From: Burkholderiales bacterium
GTDB taxonomy: Bacteria > Pseudomonadota > Gammaproteobacteria > Burkholderiales > Casimicrobiaceae
Assembly (NCBI GenBank): GCA_020851255.1
Contig: JADZDA010000167.1
Location: 1 to 47,176, forward strand
DNA length: 47,176 nucleotides
Direction of reading: 5' to 3'
The position numbers and the translations under genes were made by a program. Positions 19,808 through 28,362 of this stretch are shown in pieces. The stretch's first letter is position 1. Each line of letters opens with the position of its first letter. The notes under the pieces are model-generated. The model was not told the origin of the DNA, searched no databases, and was given only the letters and a program-made list of their open reading frames with translations.

Positions 19808-22660
19808 ATGGGCGCGGTGATCGGCATGCTGGTCGGGCTCCTCGCCGGCCTCGCGATCGACGAGGGGGCGGTGGCCACGGTCGCGCTCGTCGTCGTCGGC
19901 GCGCTCGCCGGGGCCGCGTCCCAGCGGTCGCGCAGGAGCGCGGCCGGCACCGCACCGGACGCGGCGACGCGGCTGACCGACATCGAGCGGCGCCTCGCCG
20001 CCCTCGAAGCCGCGCTGTCGGCGCGCGGGCCGGTGACGCGGACCGCCGTCGATCCGCCGCCCGCGAGCGGCGCAGCCGCGCAGGAGGCCGCGGAAGTCCT
20101 CCTGGCGGGCAGGACCGAGGCACCGGTCTTTGAACCGGTTCGGGGGCCCGGCGCCGGAACTCCCGCGCCGGACGACCAGCCTCCGCCCCGGCCCGCGTAC
20201 GGCGCGGGCGGCGGTGCGGCTTCCCCCGCGATCGCGCCGGTCGACGTGTCGCGGGCGCCGGCGACGGGATCGGGGATCGTCGAGCGGCTGCGCGGGTCGC
20301 GCGCGTGGGCCTGGTTCACCGGCGGCAACACGCTCACGCGCGTGGGCGTGGTCATCCTGTTCTTCGGCGTCGCTTTCCTGCTCGCCTGGCTCGCCGATCA
20401 CCTGACGCTGTCGATCGAGTGGAAGCTCGCGCTGGTCGCGCTGGGCGGTGCCGTCCTGGGCGCGATCGGTGTTGCGGTCGCGCCGTCACGACCGGGCTAC
20501 GGCCTGTCGCTGCAGGGCGCCGGAGCCGGCGTGCTGTACCTGACGGTCTTCGCCGCGGCGCGGCTGGCCGGCGTCCTGGAGCCCGCCGGCGCGTTCGCGG
20601 CGCTCGCCGTCGTGGCGACCGGCACCGTGGCGCTCGCGTGGCGCGCCGACTCGCAGGCGCTCGCGGCGCTCGCGTTCGCCGGCGGCTTCCTCGCGCCGGT
20701 GCGGGTCGGCCGCGGCGGCGGGGATCCGGTGCCGCTGTTCGGCTGGTTCTCGGTGTTGAACGTCGCGATCGCCGCGCTCGCCTGGCATCGCGCATGGAAA
20801 GCGCTGAACGCGCTGGGCGCCGCGTTCACGTTCGCGCTCGCGATCGTCTGGGGCGCCCGCTGGTACACGCCGGCGCACTTCGACGTCGTCCAGCCGTTCC
20901 TCGCGTTCCAGTTCGTCGTCTCCGTGGCGGTGGCGATCCTGCACGCGAAGCGCGCGCCGCTCGCAGCGGCCCGGCCGATCGACGGTTTCGTGGTGTTCGG
21001 CGTGCCGGTGATCGCGTTCGCGCTCGAGGCGGGCCTGGTGCACGACCGGCGCTACGGCGTCGCGGTCGCGGCGCTCGTCCTCGCGGCGTTCTACGCGGTC
21101 CTCGGACTCGCGCTCAGGCGTCGCGACGAGCCGGGGCTGCGATGGCTCGGACAGGCGTTCCTCGCACTCGCGCTGGTGTTCGCCACGCTCGCGATTCCGT
21201 TCGCGGCCGACGCCCGGTGGACGTCGGCCTGGTGGGGGCTCGAGGCGGCCGCGGTGTGGTGGCTCGGCTGCCGGCAGGGCCAGCCTCGGGTCCGCGCGTT
21301 CGCGCTCCTGCTCCAGGCGCTCGCCGGCATCGCGTTCGCGATCGGAGGCCCGCCGGCGGCCGGCGCGCCCGCGTTCGCGAACGCGGGCTTCCTCGGCGCG
21401 GCGATGATCGGCGCGGCGGGGCTACTCACCGCGCGGGTCGCCGACCGTTGGGCGGATGCGCTCGGCGAGCGCGAGCGCGGCATCGTGCCGCTGGTGTTCG
21501 CGTGGGGCGCGGCGTGGTGGATCGGCGCCGGCGTGTTCGACATCGCGCGCGCCCGGCCGGCGTGGCTGGGCCCGGGCATCGGCAACGCGACGCTCGCCTG
21601 GGTGATCGCGAGCGCCGCCGCGGCGCTGGTCGCCGGCCGCGCCATCGGCTGGTCGCGCCTCGCCTGGGCCACGGTCGCGCTCGCGCCGGCGATGGCCGCG
21701 GCGTCCGCGCTCGAACTCCACGACGCGCGCACGACCCTCGTATGGCCGGGCGCGCTGCTTTGGCCGGTGGCGTGGGCGCTCGTCGCGGCGTCGCTGCGGC
21801 GGGCCGAGCACGACCCGCGCAGCGCATCGGCGCTGCCGGTGCTGCATCTCGCGGCAGCCGTCGCGTTCGTCGCCTGGGCCGCATGGGAGGCGGGCGAATG
21901 GACTGCCCGCATCGCCCCGCCGGGCACCGTTTGGATCGCGGTCGCGACCGCCGCTCCGATGCTCGCGTTCCTTAACGCCTCCGGATGGGAGCCGGTCGCC
22001 CGGCGCTGGCCCTGGGCACGAGTCCCCGAGGTGTACGCGAAACAGGCCGGGCTCGTGGTCGCGGCGGCGCTGGTGATCGGATACCTCGGCGTGAACGCGG
22101 TGTCGCCGGGCGGTGCGGCGCCTCTGCCCTGGGCGCCGTTGGTCAATCCGCTCGACCTGGGCCTCGCCGCGACGCTCGCGGTGCTCTGGGGCTGGTCGCA
22201 CGACCACGCGGGGCTGTCGGCGCAGGCGCGGGAACGCTGGCTGGGCGCCGGGCTGTTCGTGGCCGGCAACGGGCTGCTCGCGCGGACCGCGCACCACTGG
22301 GGCGAGGTTCCCTGGCGATTCTCCGCGCTCTTCGCCTCCAAGCCGCTGCAGGCGGCGGTGACGCTCGCCTGGACCGCGACCGCGCTGGTGCTGATGGTCC
22401 GGGCGTCGCGCGCGGGTGCGCGCGGACGCTGGATCGCCGGAGCCGGGCTGCTCGCGCTGGTCGTGCTGAAGCTGTTCATCGTCGATCTGGCCGCGCTCTC
22501 AGGCCTGCCGCGGGTCGTCGCCTTCCTGGGCGCGGGCGCGATGCTGCTGGCGGTCGGCTATTTCGCTCCACCGCCGGCGGCGTCCGGTGCGGCGGACGCG
22601 GGCCAGGCGGACGCGACCCAGGCGGGCAACGCGACGCCGGACCGCTCGCGCAGCGCGTGA
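19808..22660 (+). CDS. Giant DUF2339 polytopic membrane protein
   Basis: A 950-residue membrane protein of the DUF2339 family, function unknown. A good ribosome site (GGGGGAGG) precedes the ATG at 19808. The first 30 residues are one helix. A short coiled-coil-like segment (LTDIERRLAALEAAL) and a Pro/Ala-rich cytoplasmic linker follow, to about residue 150. From WAWFTGGNTLTRVGVVILFFGVAFLLAWLADH onward there are more than 20 short hydrophobic helices to the end, closing with GLPRVVAFLGAGAMLLAVGYF. It starts 37 bases after the LplT-PlsC gene, so it likely shares that operon. Its last 103 bases overlap the end of the convergent sirtuin gene. Confidence 0.9.
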   Translation: MGAVIGMLVGLLAGLAIDEGAVATVALVVVGALAGAASQRSRRSAAGTAPDAATRLTDIERRLAALEAALSARGPVTRTAVDPPPASGAAAQEAAEVLLAGRTEAPVFEPVRGPGAGTPAPDDQPPPRPAYGAGGGAASPAIAPVDVSRAPATGSGIVERLRGSRAWAWFTGGNTLTRVGVVILFFGVAFLLAWLADHLTLSIEWKLALVALGGAVLGAIGVAVAPSRPGYGLSLQGAGAGVLYLTVFAAARLAGVLEPAGAFAALAVVATGTVALAWRADSQALAALAFAGGFLAPVRVGRGGGDPVPLFGWFSVLNVAIAALAWHRAWKALNALGAAFTFALAIVWGARWYTPAHFDVVQPFLAFQFVVSVAVAILHAKRAPLAAARPIDGFVVFGVPVIAFALEAGLVHDRRYGVAVAALVLAAFYAVLGLALRRRDEPGLRWLGQAFLALALVFATLAIPFAADARWTSAWWGLEAAAVWWLGCRQGQPRVRAFALLLQALAGIAFAIGGPPAAGAPAFANAGFLGAAMIGAAGLLTARVADRWADALGERERGIVPLVFAWGAAWWIGAGVFDIARARPAWLGPGIGNATLAWVIASAAAALVAGRAIGWSRLAWATVALAPAMAAASALELHDARTTLVWPGALLWPVAWALVAASLRRAEHDPRSASALPVLHLAAAVAFVAWAAWEAGEWTARIAPPGTVWIAVATAAPMLAFLNASGWEPVARRWPWARVPEVYAKQAGLVVAAALVIGYLGVNAVSPGGAAPLPWAPLVNPLDLGLAATLAVLWGWSHDHAGLSAQARERWLGAGLFVAGNGLLARTAHHWGEVPWRFSALFASKPLQAAVTLAWTATALVLMVRASRAGARGRWIAGAGLLALVVLKLFIVDLAALSGLPRVVAFLGAGAMLLAVGYFAPPPAASGAADAGQADATQAGNATPDRSRSA

Positions 22661-23352
22661 TCGGCGTGGCGCGTCAGCGGCGTGGCGGACGGGTTGATTT
22701 CGACGATCGTCGCGCCGGCCGCGCGCGCGAGCCAGGGCAGCGCGGCGGCCGGATGAACCTCGGCCGACGTGCCGGCGACGATCATCAGGTCGCAGGCACG
22801 CGCGGCGGCTTCGGCGCGCTCGATCGCCGCGGCCGGCAGCGCCTCCTCGAACCAGACGACGTCCGGCCGCAGGAACGCGCCGCAGTCCGGGCAGCGGGGC
22901 GGCTCGCCGGGCGCGGGCTCGTCCCAGGCGGCGACCTCCCGGTCCTCGCGCGAACAGCGCACGCGCGCGAGGCTGCCGTGCAATTCGACGATCGACCGGC
23001 TGCCGGCGCGGTGGTGCAATCCGTCGACGTTCTGCGTCGCGAGCAGGAACGACGGCGCACGCCCCTCGATGGCGACGAGCGCGCGATGGCCGGGATTGGG
23101 GAGCGCGCGCGCGACCGCGGCGCGCCGTTCCGCGTACCAGTCCCAGACGAGCCCGGGCTGGCGCGCGAAAGCGCGCGGTGTCGCGAGTTCGAACGGGTCG
23201 AACTTCGCCCACAGGCCGGTCTGCGCGTCCCGGAACGTGGGCACGCCCGACTCGGCGGACACGCCGGCACCGGTCAGCACGACGATACTGCGCGCGTCGG
23301 CCAGCGCACGGGCGAGCGGCTCGGGTATCGGGCAGGCGGGCGCGCGGGACAT
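22558..23352 (-). CDS. Sirtuin, class III NAD-dependent lysine deacylase
   Basis: A 264-residue CobB-type sirtuin that removes acyl groups from lysines using NAD. It shows the NAD motif LTGAGVSAESGVPTFRD (from residue 27), TQNVDGLH, catalytic His125 in VELHGSL, zinc ligands from VRCSRE and CPDCG, and LRPDVVWFEEALP. Tyr73 and Arg76 (WYAER) are the pair that marks class III enzymes preferring succinyl or malonyl groups. Only one Cys is visible in the first zinc pair; E. coli CobB has the same pattern, so this need not mean loss of function. It is convergent with, and overlaps, the DUF2339 gene and is divergent from the TPR/OGT-like gene 44 bases away. Confidence 0.93.
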   Translation of the reverse strand: MSRAPACPIPEPLARALADARSIVVLTGAGVSAESGVPTFRDAQTGLWAKFDPFELATPRAFARQPGLVWDWYAERRAAVARALPNPGHRALVAIEGRAPSFLLATQNVDGLHHRAGSRSIVELHGSLARVRCSREDREVAAWDEPAPGEPPRCPDCGAFLRPDVVWFEEALPAAAIERAEAAARACDLMIVAGTSAEVHPAAALPWLARAAGATIVEINPSATPLTRHADHALRERSGVALPAWVASAWPASAAPDAAGGGAK

Positions 23353-23396
23353 CGGGCGATCCTACGCGATCGGCGCCGGTGTCCGGAGCGGCGGCG

Positions 23397-25181
23397 ATGA
23401 CCGAAGACGCGGCCGCGCGACTCGCCCGTGCGCGCGAACTGCATCGGGCCGGCGATCCGGCGGCCGCGGCCGCCTACCGCGAGGCGCTCGCGCGCGATCC
23501 GTCGCTCGCGATCGCCTGGCAGGGCCTGGGCGTGCTCGCCCAGCGCTCGCGGCGGTGGGCCGAGGCCGTCGACGCGTACGCCCGCGCCGCGGCGATCGAG
23601 CCGGCCAATTCGGCCTACGGTGCGCAACTGGGGGCGGCGTTGACCGGTGCGGGCCGAGCGGACGAGGCGATAAGCGTGCTCGACCGGGTCCTGTCCGGCG
23701 ACCCTCGCTGCGTCGCGGCGTGGATCCATCTGGGGAGCGCCTGCCAGCGCGCCGGCGACCCGGACCGGGCGATCGCCGCGCTCGAGCGGGCGCTCGAGCT
23801 CGTACCCGGGCACGCGGCGGCGATGAACAACCTCGGCAATCTCTACAAGGAGACCGGCAGGGTCGCCGACGCGATCGCCGCCTACGAGCGCGCGCTCGCC
23901 GCCGATCCGGCGTTCGCGGTCGCCGCCTCCAACCGCCTCGCCGCGATGAAGCTCGCCGTCGACCGCACGCCCGAGGCGATCCTGACCGAACATCGCGCGT
24001 GGGCGCGGGCGGTCGAGCGCGCGGCGCACCCGCGGCCCGCCGTGCGGCCCGGCGTCGACGTGCCGGACCGTCCGCTCGCGATCGGCTACCTGTCGCCGGA
24101 CGCGCACACGGCGCTGCCCGCGTTCGTGCGTCCGGTGCTGCTCGCGCACGATCCGTCGCGGTTTCGTGTCCACGTGTACACGAACAATCCGCAGCGGCCC
24201 GACCCGGCGCTCGAGGCGCGCGTCGCCCGCCGCGTGCTCGCGGGCCTCGACGATGCGCGCGCCGCCGCGCTGATCGCCGCCGACGACCTGGACCTGCTCG
24301 TCGACCTCGCCGGCCACACCGGGCACAATCGGCTCGCGGTGTTCGCGCGCCGGCCCGCGCGCGTCGCCCTCACCTGGCTCGACTACCTGTCGACGACCGG
24401 GATGGCGTCCATCGACTACCGGATCACCGATGCGGTGGCCGATCCGCCGGATGCGGCGGAGCGCGCGCACAGCGAGCGGCTGCTCCGCCTGCCGGTGCCG
24501 GCGTGGTGCTGGGCGCCGCCGGACGGTGCGCCGCCGGTCGTCGCGCCACCGCTCGCGGCGTCGGGCACGCCGACGTTCGGGTCGTTCAACCACGCACTCA
24601 AGCTCACGGATGCGACGCTCTCGATCTGGCGGACGCTGTTCGCGGCGCTGCCGCGCTCGCGCCTGGTCGCCGTCGGGTTGCCGTCCGGGCGGACACGCGA
24701 GCGGGTGCTGGCCGGACTCGCGGTCGCGACGGATCGCGTCGACTTCCTGCCGAGGCTCGACGAGGCGGCGTACCGGCGGGCCTACGACCGCGTCGACGTC
24801 GCGCTCGATCCGCATCCGTTCTCGGGTGCCACGACGACGCTGGACGCGCTTTGGCAAGGCGTCCCGGTCGTGACGCTGCCGGGGCCGTGGTCCGGCTCGC
24901 GGTCGACCGCGAGCCTGCTCGCCGGACTGGGCGCGGGCGCGTGGGTCGCCGGTGACGCGACCGGGTACGTCGCGATCGCGCGCTCGCTCGTCGCCGACGC
25001 GGACGCGCTCGCGTCGATCCGCAGGTCGCTGCGATCGCGCGTGCTGGCCACGCCGATGGCCCGACCCGACGTGTTCGTCGCCCACCTGGAGCAGGCCTAC
25101 CGGGACGCCTGGTCGGCGTACTGCTCGGGCGAACTCGCCCGCGAGGACGCGGAACGCGCGCGATGCCGCGTGCTAGACTGA
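23397..25181 (+). CDS. TPR protein with O-GlcNAc-transferase-like (GT41) domain
   Basis: A 594-residue protein. Residues about 1-200 hold five TPR-like units ([43 protein letters not shown]). The C-terminal half is a GT41/SPINDLY-type glycosyltransferase with [36 protein letters not shown] (Lys402 in the place of the UDP-binding lysine) and [27 protein letters not shown]. Two conserved motifs are altered: the first His region reads [11 protein letters not shown] (normally SPDFxxH) and WLGYPGTTG reads WLDYLSTTG. Such proteins are thought to modify proteins or glycans in the cytosol. A GGAG precedes the ATG. Activity is uncertain because of the altered motifs. Confidence 0.88.
   Translation: MTEDAAARLARARELHRAGDPAAAAAYREALARDPSLAIAWQGLGVLAQRSRRWAEAVDAYARAAAIEPANSAYGAQLGAALTGAGRADEAISVLDRVLSGDPRCVAAWIHLGSACQRAGDPDRAIAALERALELVPGHAAAMNNLGNLYKETGRVADAIAAYERALAADPAFAVAASNRLAAMKLAVDRTPEAILTEHRAWARAVERAAHPRPAVRPGVDVPDRPLAIGYLSPDAHTALPAFVRPVLLAHDPSRFRVHVYTNNPQRPDPALEARVARRVLAGLDDARAAALIAADDLDLLVDLAGHTGHNRLAVFARRPARVALTWLDYLSTTGMASIDYRITDAVADPPDAAERAHSERLLRLPVPAWCWAPPDGAPPVVAPPLAASGTPTFGSFNHALKLTDATLSIWRTLFAALPRSRLVAVGLPSGRTRERVLAGLAVATDRVDFLPRLDEAAYRRAYDRVDVALDPHPFSGATTTLDALWQGVPVVTLPGPWSGSRSTASLLAGLGAGAWVAGDATGYVAIARSLVADADALASIRRSLRSRVLATPMARPDVFVAHLEQAYRDAWSAYCSGELAREDAERARCRVLD
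25169..25177 (+). promoter_or_regulatory. Extended -10 element of aroC
   Basis: TGCTAGACT (TGn plus TAGACT) overlaps the last codons of the preceding gene, 40 bases before the aroC ATG. Similar CTAGA(A/C)T boxes precede htpX, pdxH and the phosphofructokinase gene. Confidence 0.4.
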
Positions 25182-25216
25182 ACCGCGGCACCTCCGCCTC
25201 CCTGCACGCGCGCGTC

Positions 25217-26380
25217 ATGTCCGGCAACACGATCGGCCAGCTGTTCCGCGTCACCTCGTTCGGCGAATCGCACGGTCCGGCGATCGGTTGCGTCGTCGAC
25301 GGCTGTCCGCCGGGACTCGCGATCCGCGAAACCGACATCCAGCGCGACCTGGATCGCCGCCGTCCCGGCACGTCGCGGCATGTCACCCAACGGCGCGAGC
25401 CGGACACCGTCGAGATCCTGTCCGGCGTCTTCGAAGGTCGCACGACGGGCACGCCGATCGCGCTCCTGATCCGCAACCAGGATCCGCGCAGCAAGGACTA
25501 CGCGAACATCGCCGACACGTTCCGACCGGGTCACGCCGACTACGCGTACTGGCAGAAGTACGGCATCCGCGACTACCGCGGCGGCGGACGTTCGTCCGCG
25601 CGCGAGACCGCCGTGCGCGTCGCGGCCGGCGCGATCGCGCGCAAGTGGCTCGCCGAGCGCTACGCGGTGACCATCCGCGGGCACCTGACCCAGCTCGGCC
25701 CGAACCGGATACCGTTCGAGAGCTGGGACGAGGTCGACGCCAATCCGTTCTTCGCGGCGAACGCGTCGCTGGTCGACGATCTCGAGCGGTTCATGGACGC
25801 GCTGCGCAAGTCCGGGGATTCGTGCGGCGCGCGCGTCGACGTGATCGCGACCGGCGTGCCGGTCGGCTGGGGCGAGCCGGTCTACGGCCGTCTCGACGCG
25901 GACATCGCGGCGGCGATGATGGGCATCAACGCGGTCAAGGGCGTGGAGATCGGCGCGGGCTTCGCGGCGATCGGACAGAAGGGCACCGAGCACTCCGACG
26001 AGATGACGCCGCAGGGATTCGTGTCGAACAACGCCGGCGGCGTCCTGGGCGGCATTTCGACCGGCCAGGACATCGCCGTGTCGATCGCGATCAAGCCGAC
26101 GTCGTCGATCCGGCTCGACCGGCACTCGATCGACCGCGCGGGCCTGCCGGTCGTCGTCAACACGCACGGGCGTCACGATCCGTGCGTCGGCATCCGCGCG
26201 ACGCCGATCGCCGAGGCGATGCTCGCGCTGGTGCTCGCCGACCACGCGTTGCGCCACCGCGCGCAGTGCGCCGACGTCGTCACCGCGACGCCGAGGATCG
26301 CGGCGCGGGCGCCCGACGACGTGATCGCGCGGTTGCGATCGGGACGTGCGGTCGACGACCCCGAGCCCGACGAAGCCTAG
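25217..26380 (+). CDS. aroC: Chorismate synthase
   Basis: The last shikimate-pathway enzyme. It converts EPSP to chorismate, the branch point to aromatic amino acids and folate, and needs reduced FMN. It has 387 residues from the ATG at 25217 ([21 protein letters not shown]. coli 361). Signatures include [64 protein letters not shown] with [20 protein letters not shown] and the C-terminal [17 protein letters not shown]. An in-frame start 54 bases upstream is inside the preceding gene and is unlikely. It has its own candidate promoter and is convergent with xseA. Confidence 0.97.
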   Translation: MSGNTIGQLFRVTSFGESHGPAIGCVVDGCPPGLAIRETDIQRDLDRRRPGTSRHVTQRREPDTVEILSGVFEGRTTGTPIALLIRNQDPRSKDYANIADTFRPGHADYAYWQKYGIRDYRGGGRSSARETAVRVAAGAIARKWLAERYAVTIRGHLTQLGPNRIPFESWDEVDANPFFAANASLVDDLERFMDALRKSGDSCGARVDVIATGVPVGWGEPVYGRLDADIAAAMMGINAVKGVEIGAGFAAIGQKGTEHSDEMTPQGFVSNNAGGVLGGISTGQDIAVSIAIKPTSSIRLDRHSIDRAGLPVVVNTHGRHDPCVGIRATPIAEAMLALVLADHALRHRAQCADVVTATPRIAARAPDDVIARLRSGRAVDDPEPDEA

Positions 26381-26532
26381 GGACGCCCCGCGCAGCCGCA
26401 CGGTGCGCGCAACCCCGCCCGAGCCGGACCCCGCGGTCGCTGCATTCCGATCGCCCGGCGGCCCTCCGGGGCGCGCCGCCCGGGGAACAGACTTCGCGGA
26501 CCACCGGTGTCGCGGGTCGTCGCAGGACGGCT

Positions 26533-27894
26533 TCAGGTGCCCGGGGAATCGGGAACAGGGTCGGTCCCGGCCGCCTCCGGCGGGTGCGTCTCGCGCTCGA
26601 CACGATCGACGACCGCGCCGACCCGGCCGCGCGCGAGCGCGATCGAGAGCCGGTCGCCCGCCGCGAGCGCGGCGGCGTCCTGCACGATCCGCCCGGCGCC
26701 GTCGGCGACGATGGCGTAGCCGCGTTCCAGCACGCCGGACGGGTTGAGGTGCGCGAGCGCACGCGCGGCCGCCGCGAGGCGGACCTCGCTCGACTCCCGG
26801 CCGCGCCGGGCCGCGTACGCGAGGCGCTCGCCGGCGGCCACCGTCCGCCGGGCGCCGTCGATCGGCCGCACGAGTTCCCGCAGGTAGCGCGCGCCGAGCG
26901 CCGCGCCGCGTCCCGCGGACAGCGCGTGCGTGCGCCTGGCGCCGGCGGTGATCCGCGTCGCGATGTCGGCGAGTCGCGCGCGTTGCGCATCGAGCCGCGC
27001 GCGCGGGTGCTGCAGGCCGCGGGCGGCGAGGTCCAGGCGTTGCGTCCGGGACGCGAGCGCATGGTCCGCCGCACGGGCGAGCCGCCCGGCGAGCGCGTCC
27101 AGGTGCCGGGAGATGCCCGGCCCGTCCGGCGTAACCAGCGTCGCCGCGGCGGTCGGCGTGGCGGCGCGCAGGTCGGCGACGAAATCGCAGATGGTGAAGT
27201 CGGTCTCGTGTCCGACGGCGGAGACGACCGGGATCGCGGACTCGAAAACGGCCTGCGCGACGGCCCGCTCGTTGAACGCCCACAGATCCTCGATCGAGCC
27301 GCCGCCGCGCCCGACGACGAGCACGTCGACCTCGGCGCGCGCGTTCGCGGTGCGGATCGCACCGGCGATCGACTCGGCCGCGCCGTCGCCCTGGACCGGC
27401 GTCGGATAGACGATCACGCGCAGCGCCGGCCAACGGCGCGCGAGCGTCGTCAGCAGGTCCGCGAGCGCGGCGGCCCTGGTCGAGGTCACGATCCCCACCG
27501 CCCGGGGGTACTCCGGGAGCGGGCGCTTGCGCGAAGGATCGAACCAGCCGGCCGCCTCGAGCTCGGCCTTGAGCCGCGCGAATCGTTCGTAGAGGGCACC
27601 GGCGCCGGCGTGACGCACCGAGTCGACGACGAGCTGGAATTCGCCGCGCGCTTCGTAGATCGTCGGTGCAGCGCGCACGTCGACGGCGACGCCATCGGCG
27701 AGCTTGACGTCGAGGAGCTGCGCCTTCGAGCGCCACAGGACGCAGCGCACCTGCGCCTGCGCGTCCTTGAGCGTGAAATAACAATGTCCCGAGGCCGCGC
27801 GCAGGAACCCCGATACCTCGCCGCGTACCCAGACCAGGGGGACGGTCCGCTCGATCGTCGCGCGGACACTGGCCAGGAACTGGGACACCGGCAT
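26533..27894 (-). CDS. xseA: Exodeoxyribonuclease VII large subunit
   Basis: The catalytic subunit of ExoVII, which degrades single-stranded DNA to oligonucleotides in mismatch repair and recombination. From the ATG at 27894 it has 453 residues (E. coli 456). The N-terminal OB fold is clear (PLVWVRGEVSGFLRAASGHCYFTLKD), then YPRAVGIVTSTRAAALADLLTTLARRWP, VDVLVVGRGGGSIEDLWAFNE, VVSAVGHETDFTICDFVADLRAATPTAAA, a long coiled-coil region, and the C-terminal SGVLERGYAIV motif. An ATG at 27993 would add 33 residues of mixed composition; either start is possible. It is divergent from glnS, with a long gap. The small subunit xseB is not in the window. Confidence 0.95.
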   Translation of the reverse strand: MPVSQFLASVRATIERTVPLVWVRGEVSGFLRAASGHCYFTLKDAQAQVRCVLWRSKAQLLDVKLADGVAVDVRAAPTIYEARGEFQLVVDSVRHAGAGALYERFARLKAELEAAGWFDPSRKRPLPEYPRAVGIVTSTRAAALADLLTTLARRWPALRVIVYPTPVQGDGAAESIAGAIRTANARAEVDVLVVGRGGGSIEDLWAFNERAVAQAVFESAIPVVSAVGHETDFTICDFVADLRAATPTAAATLVTPDGPGISRHLDALAGRLARAADHALASRTQRLDLAARGLQHPRARLDAQRARLADIATRITAGARRTHALSAGRGAALGARYLRELVRPIDGARRTVAAGERLAYAARRGRESSEVRLAAAARALAHLNPSGVLERGYAIVADGAGRIVQDAAALAAGDRLSIALARGRVGAVVDRVERETHPPEAAGTDPVPDSPGT

Positions 27895-28362
27895 CGCACG
27901 GCCGATCGCGGCGGTCGGCGGCGTCGCATCGATCCGCGCGGTTGTTGGCGCGGCATCACGGTTCGCGCTAGGGTCTTGTCCTGGACGGCGCATGGGTGCA
28001 CGGGACGCCGGCGGCGACGTGCTCCGTTGGGGAATTCTCGATGCCGGGAAGGGGATCGACGGGGAAGGGCCGCGCAACTCGTTGACGCGGCTTGGGGTTT
28101 TGCCGTCGCATTTTCGGGCAGCGCAACGAAAGGCCCATTGCGCGGCGGACTTAGCGACCGAATGTACAAGATATGCACACTCGTATCCACAGGAATTGTG
28201 GAAAACGGCGGACGGGCTGGCACGTGCTCCGGACACCCGAAACGCGCGTCCGGCGCGCGATCCGGGGCTGCGCCGATCGGCGCGCTCCGGCCGCGCCCCG
28301 GGGCATCCGGGACGCCCGGGTCGAATGGCCGCTCTTCGGGCCCTGTTCATGAACAAACGACG
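27895..28362. other. Long intergenic region between divergent xseA and glnS
   Basis: These 468 bases contain no convincing gene. About 100 bases may belong to a longer xseA start. The middle (28080-28210) is the least GC-rich part and should hold both promoters, though I find no clear -35/-10 pair. It contains a near DnaA-box (TATCCACA, 28185-28192) inside a small dyad CCACA-N5-TGTGG (28187-28201). A five-codon frame (ATG AAC AAA CGA CGA TGA) overlaps the glnS start by ATGA; I consider it accidental. Confidence 0.5.

Noticed and set aside
17845-20355. An 836-codon minus-strand frame opposite the LplT-PlsC gene.
   Set aside because: Composition is almost only charged and Ala/Arg residues, a mirror of the real plus-strand gene.
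26381-26532. Intrinsic terminator between convergent aroC and xseA.
   Set aside because: GC-rich imperfect hairpins exist, but none is followed by a T-tract on either strand.
28185-28192. Single near DnaA box as a sign of a replication origin.
   Set aside because: There is only one box, no AT-rich unwinding element, and no dnaA, dnaN or gidA genes nearby.
25288-28362. A plus-strand frame that would extend glnS upstream by more than 1000 codons.
   Set aside because: It runs through aroC in another frame and antisense to xseA. GlnS homology begins at the ATG at 28363.
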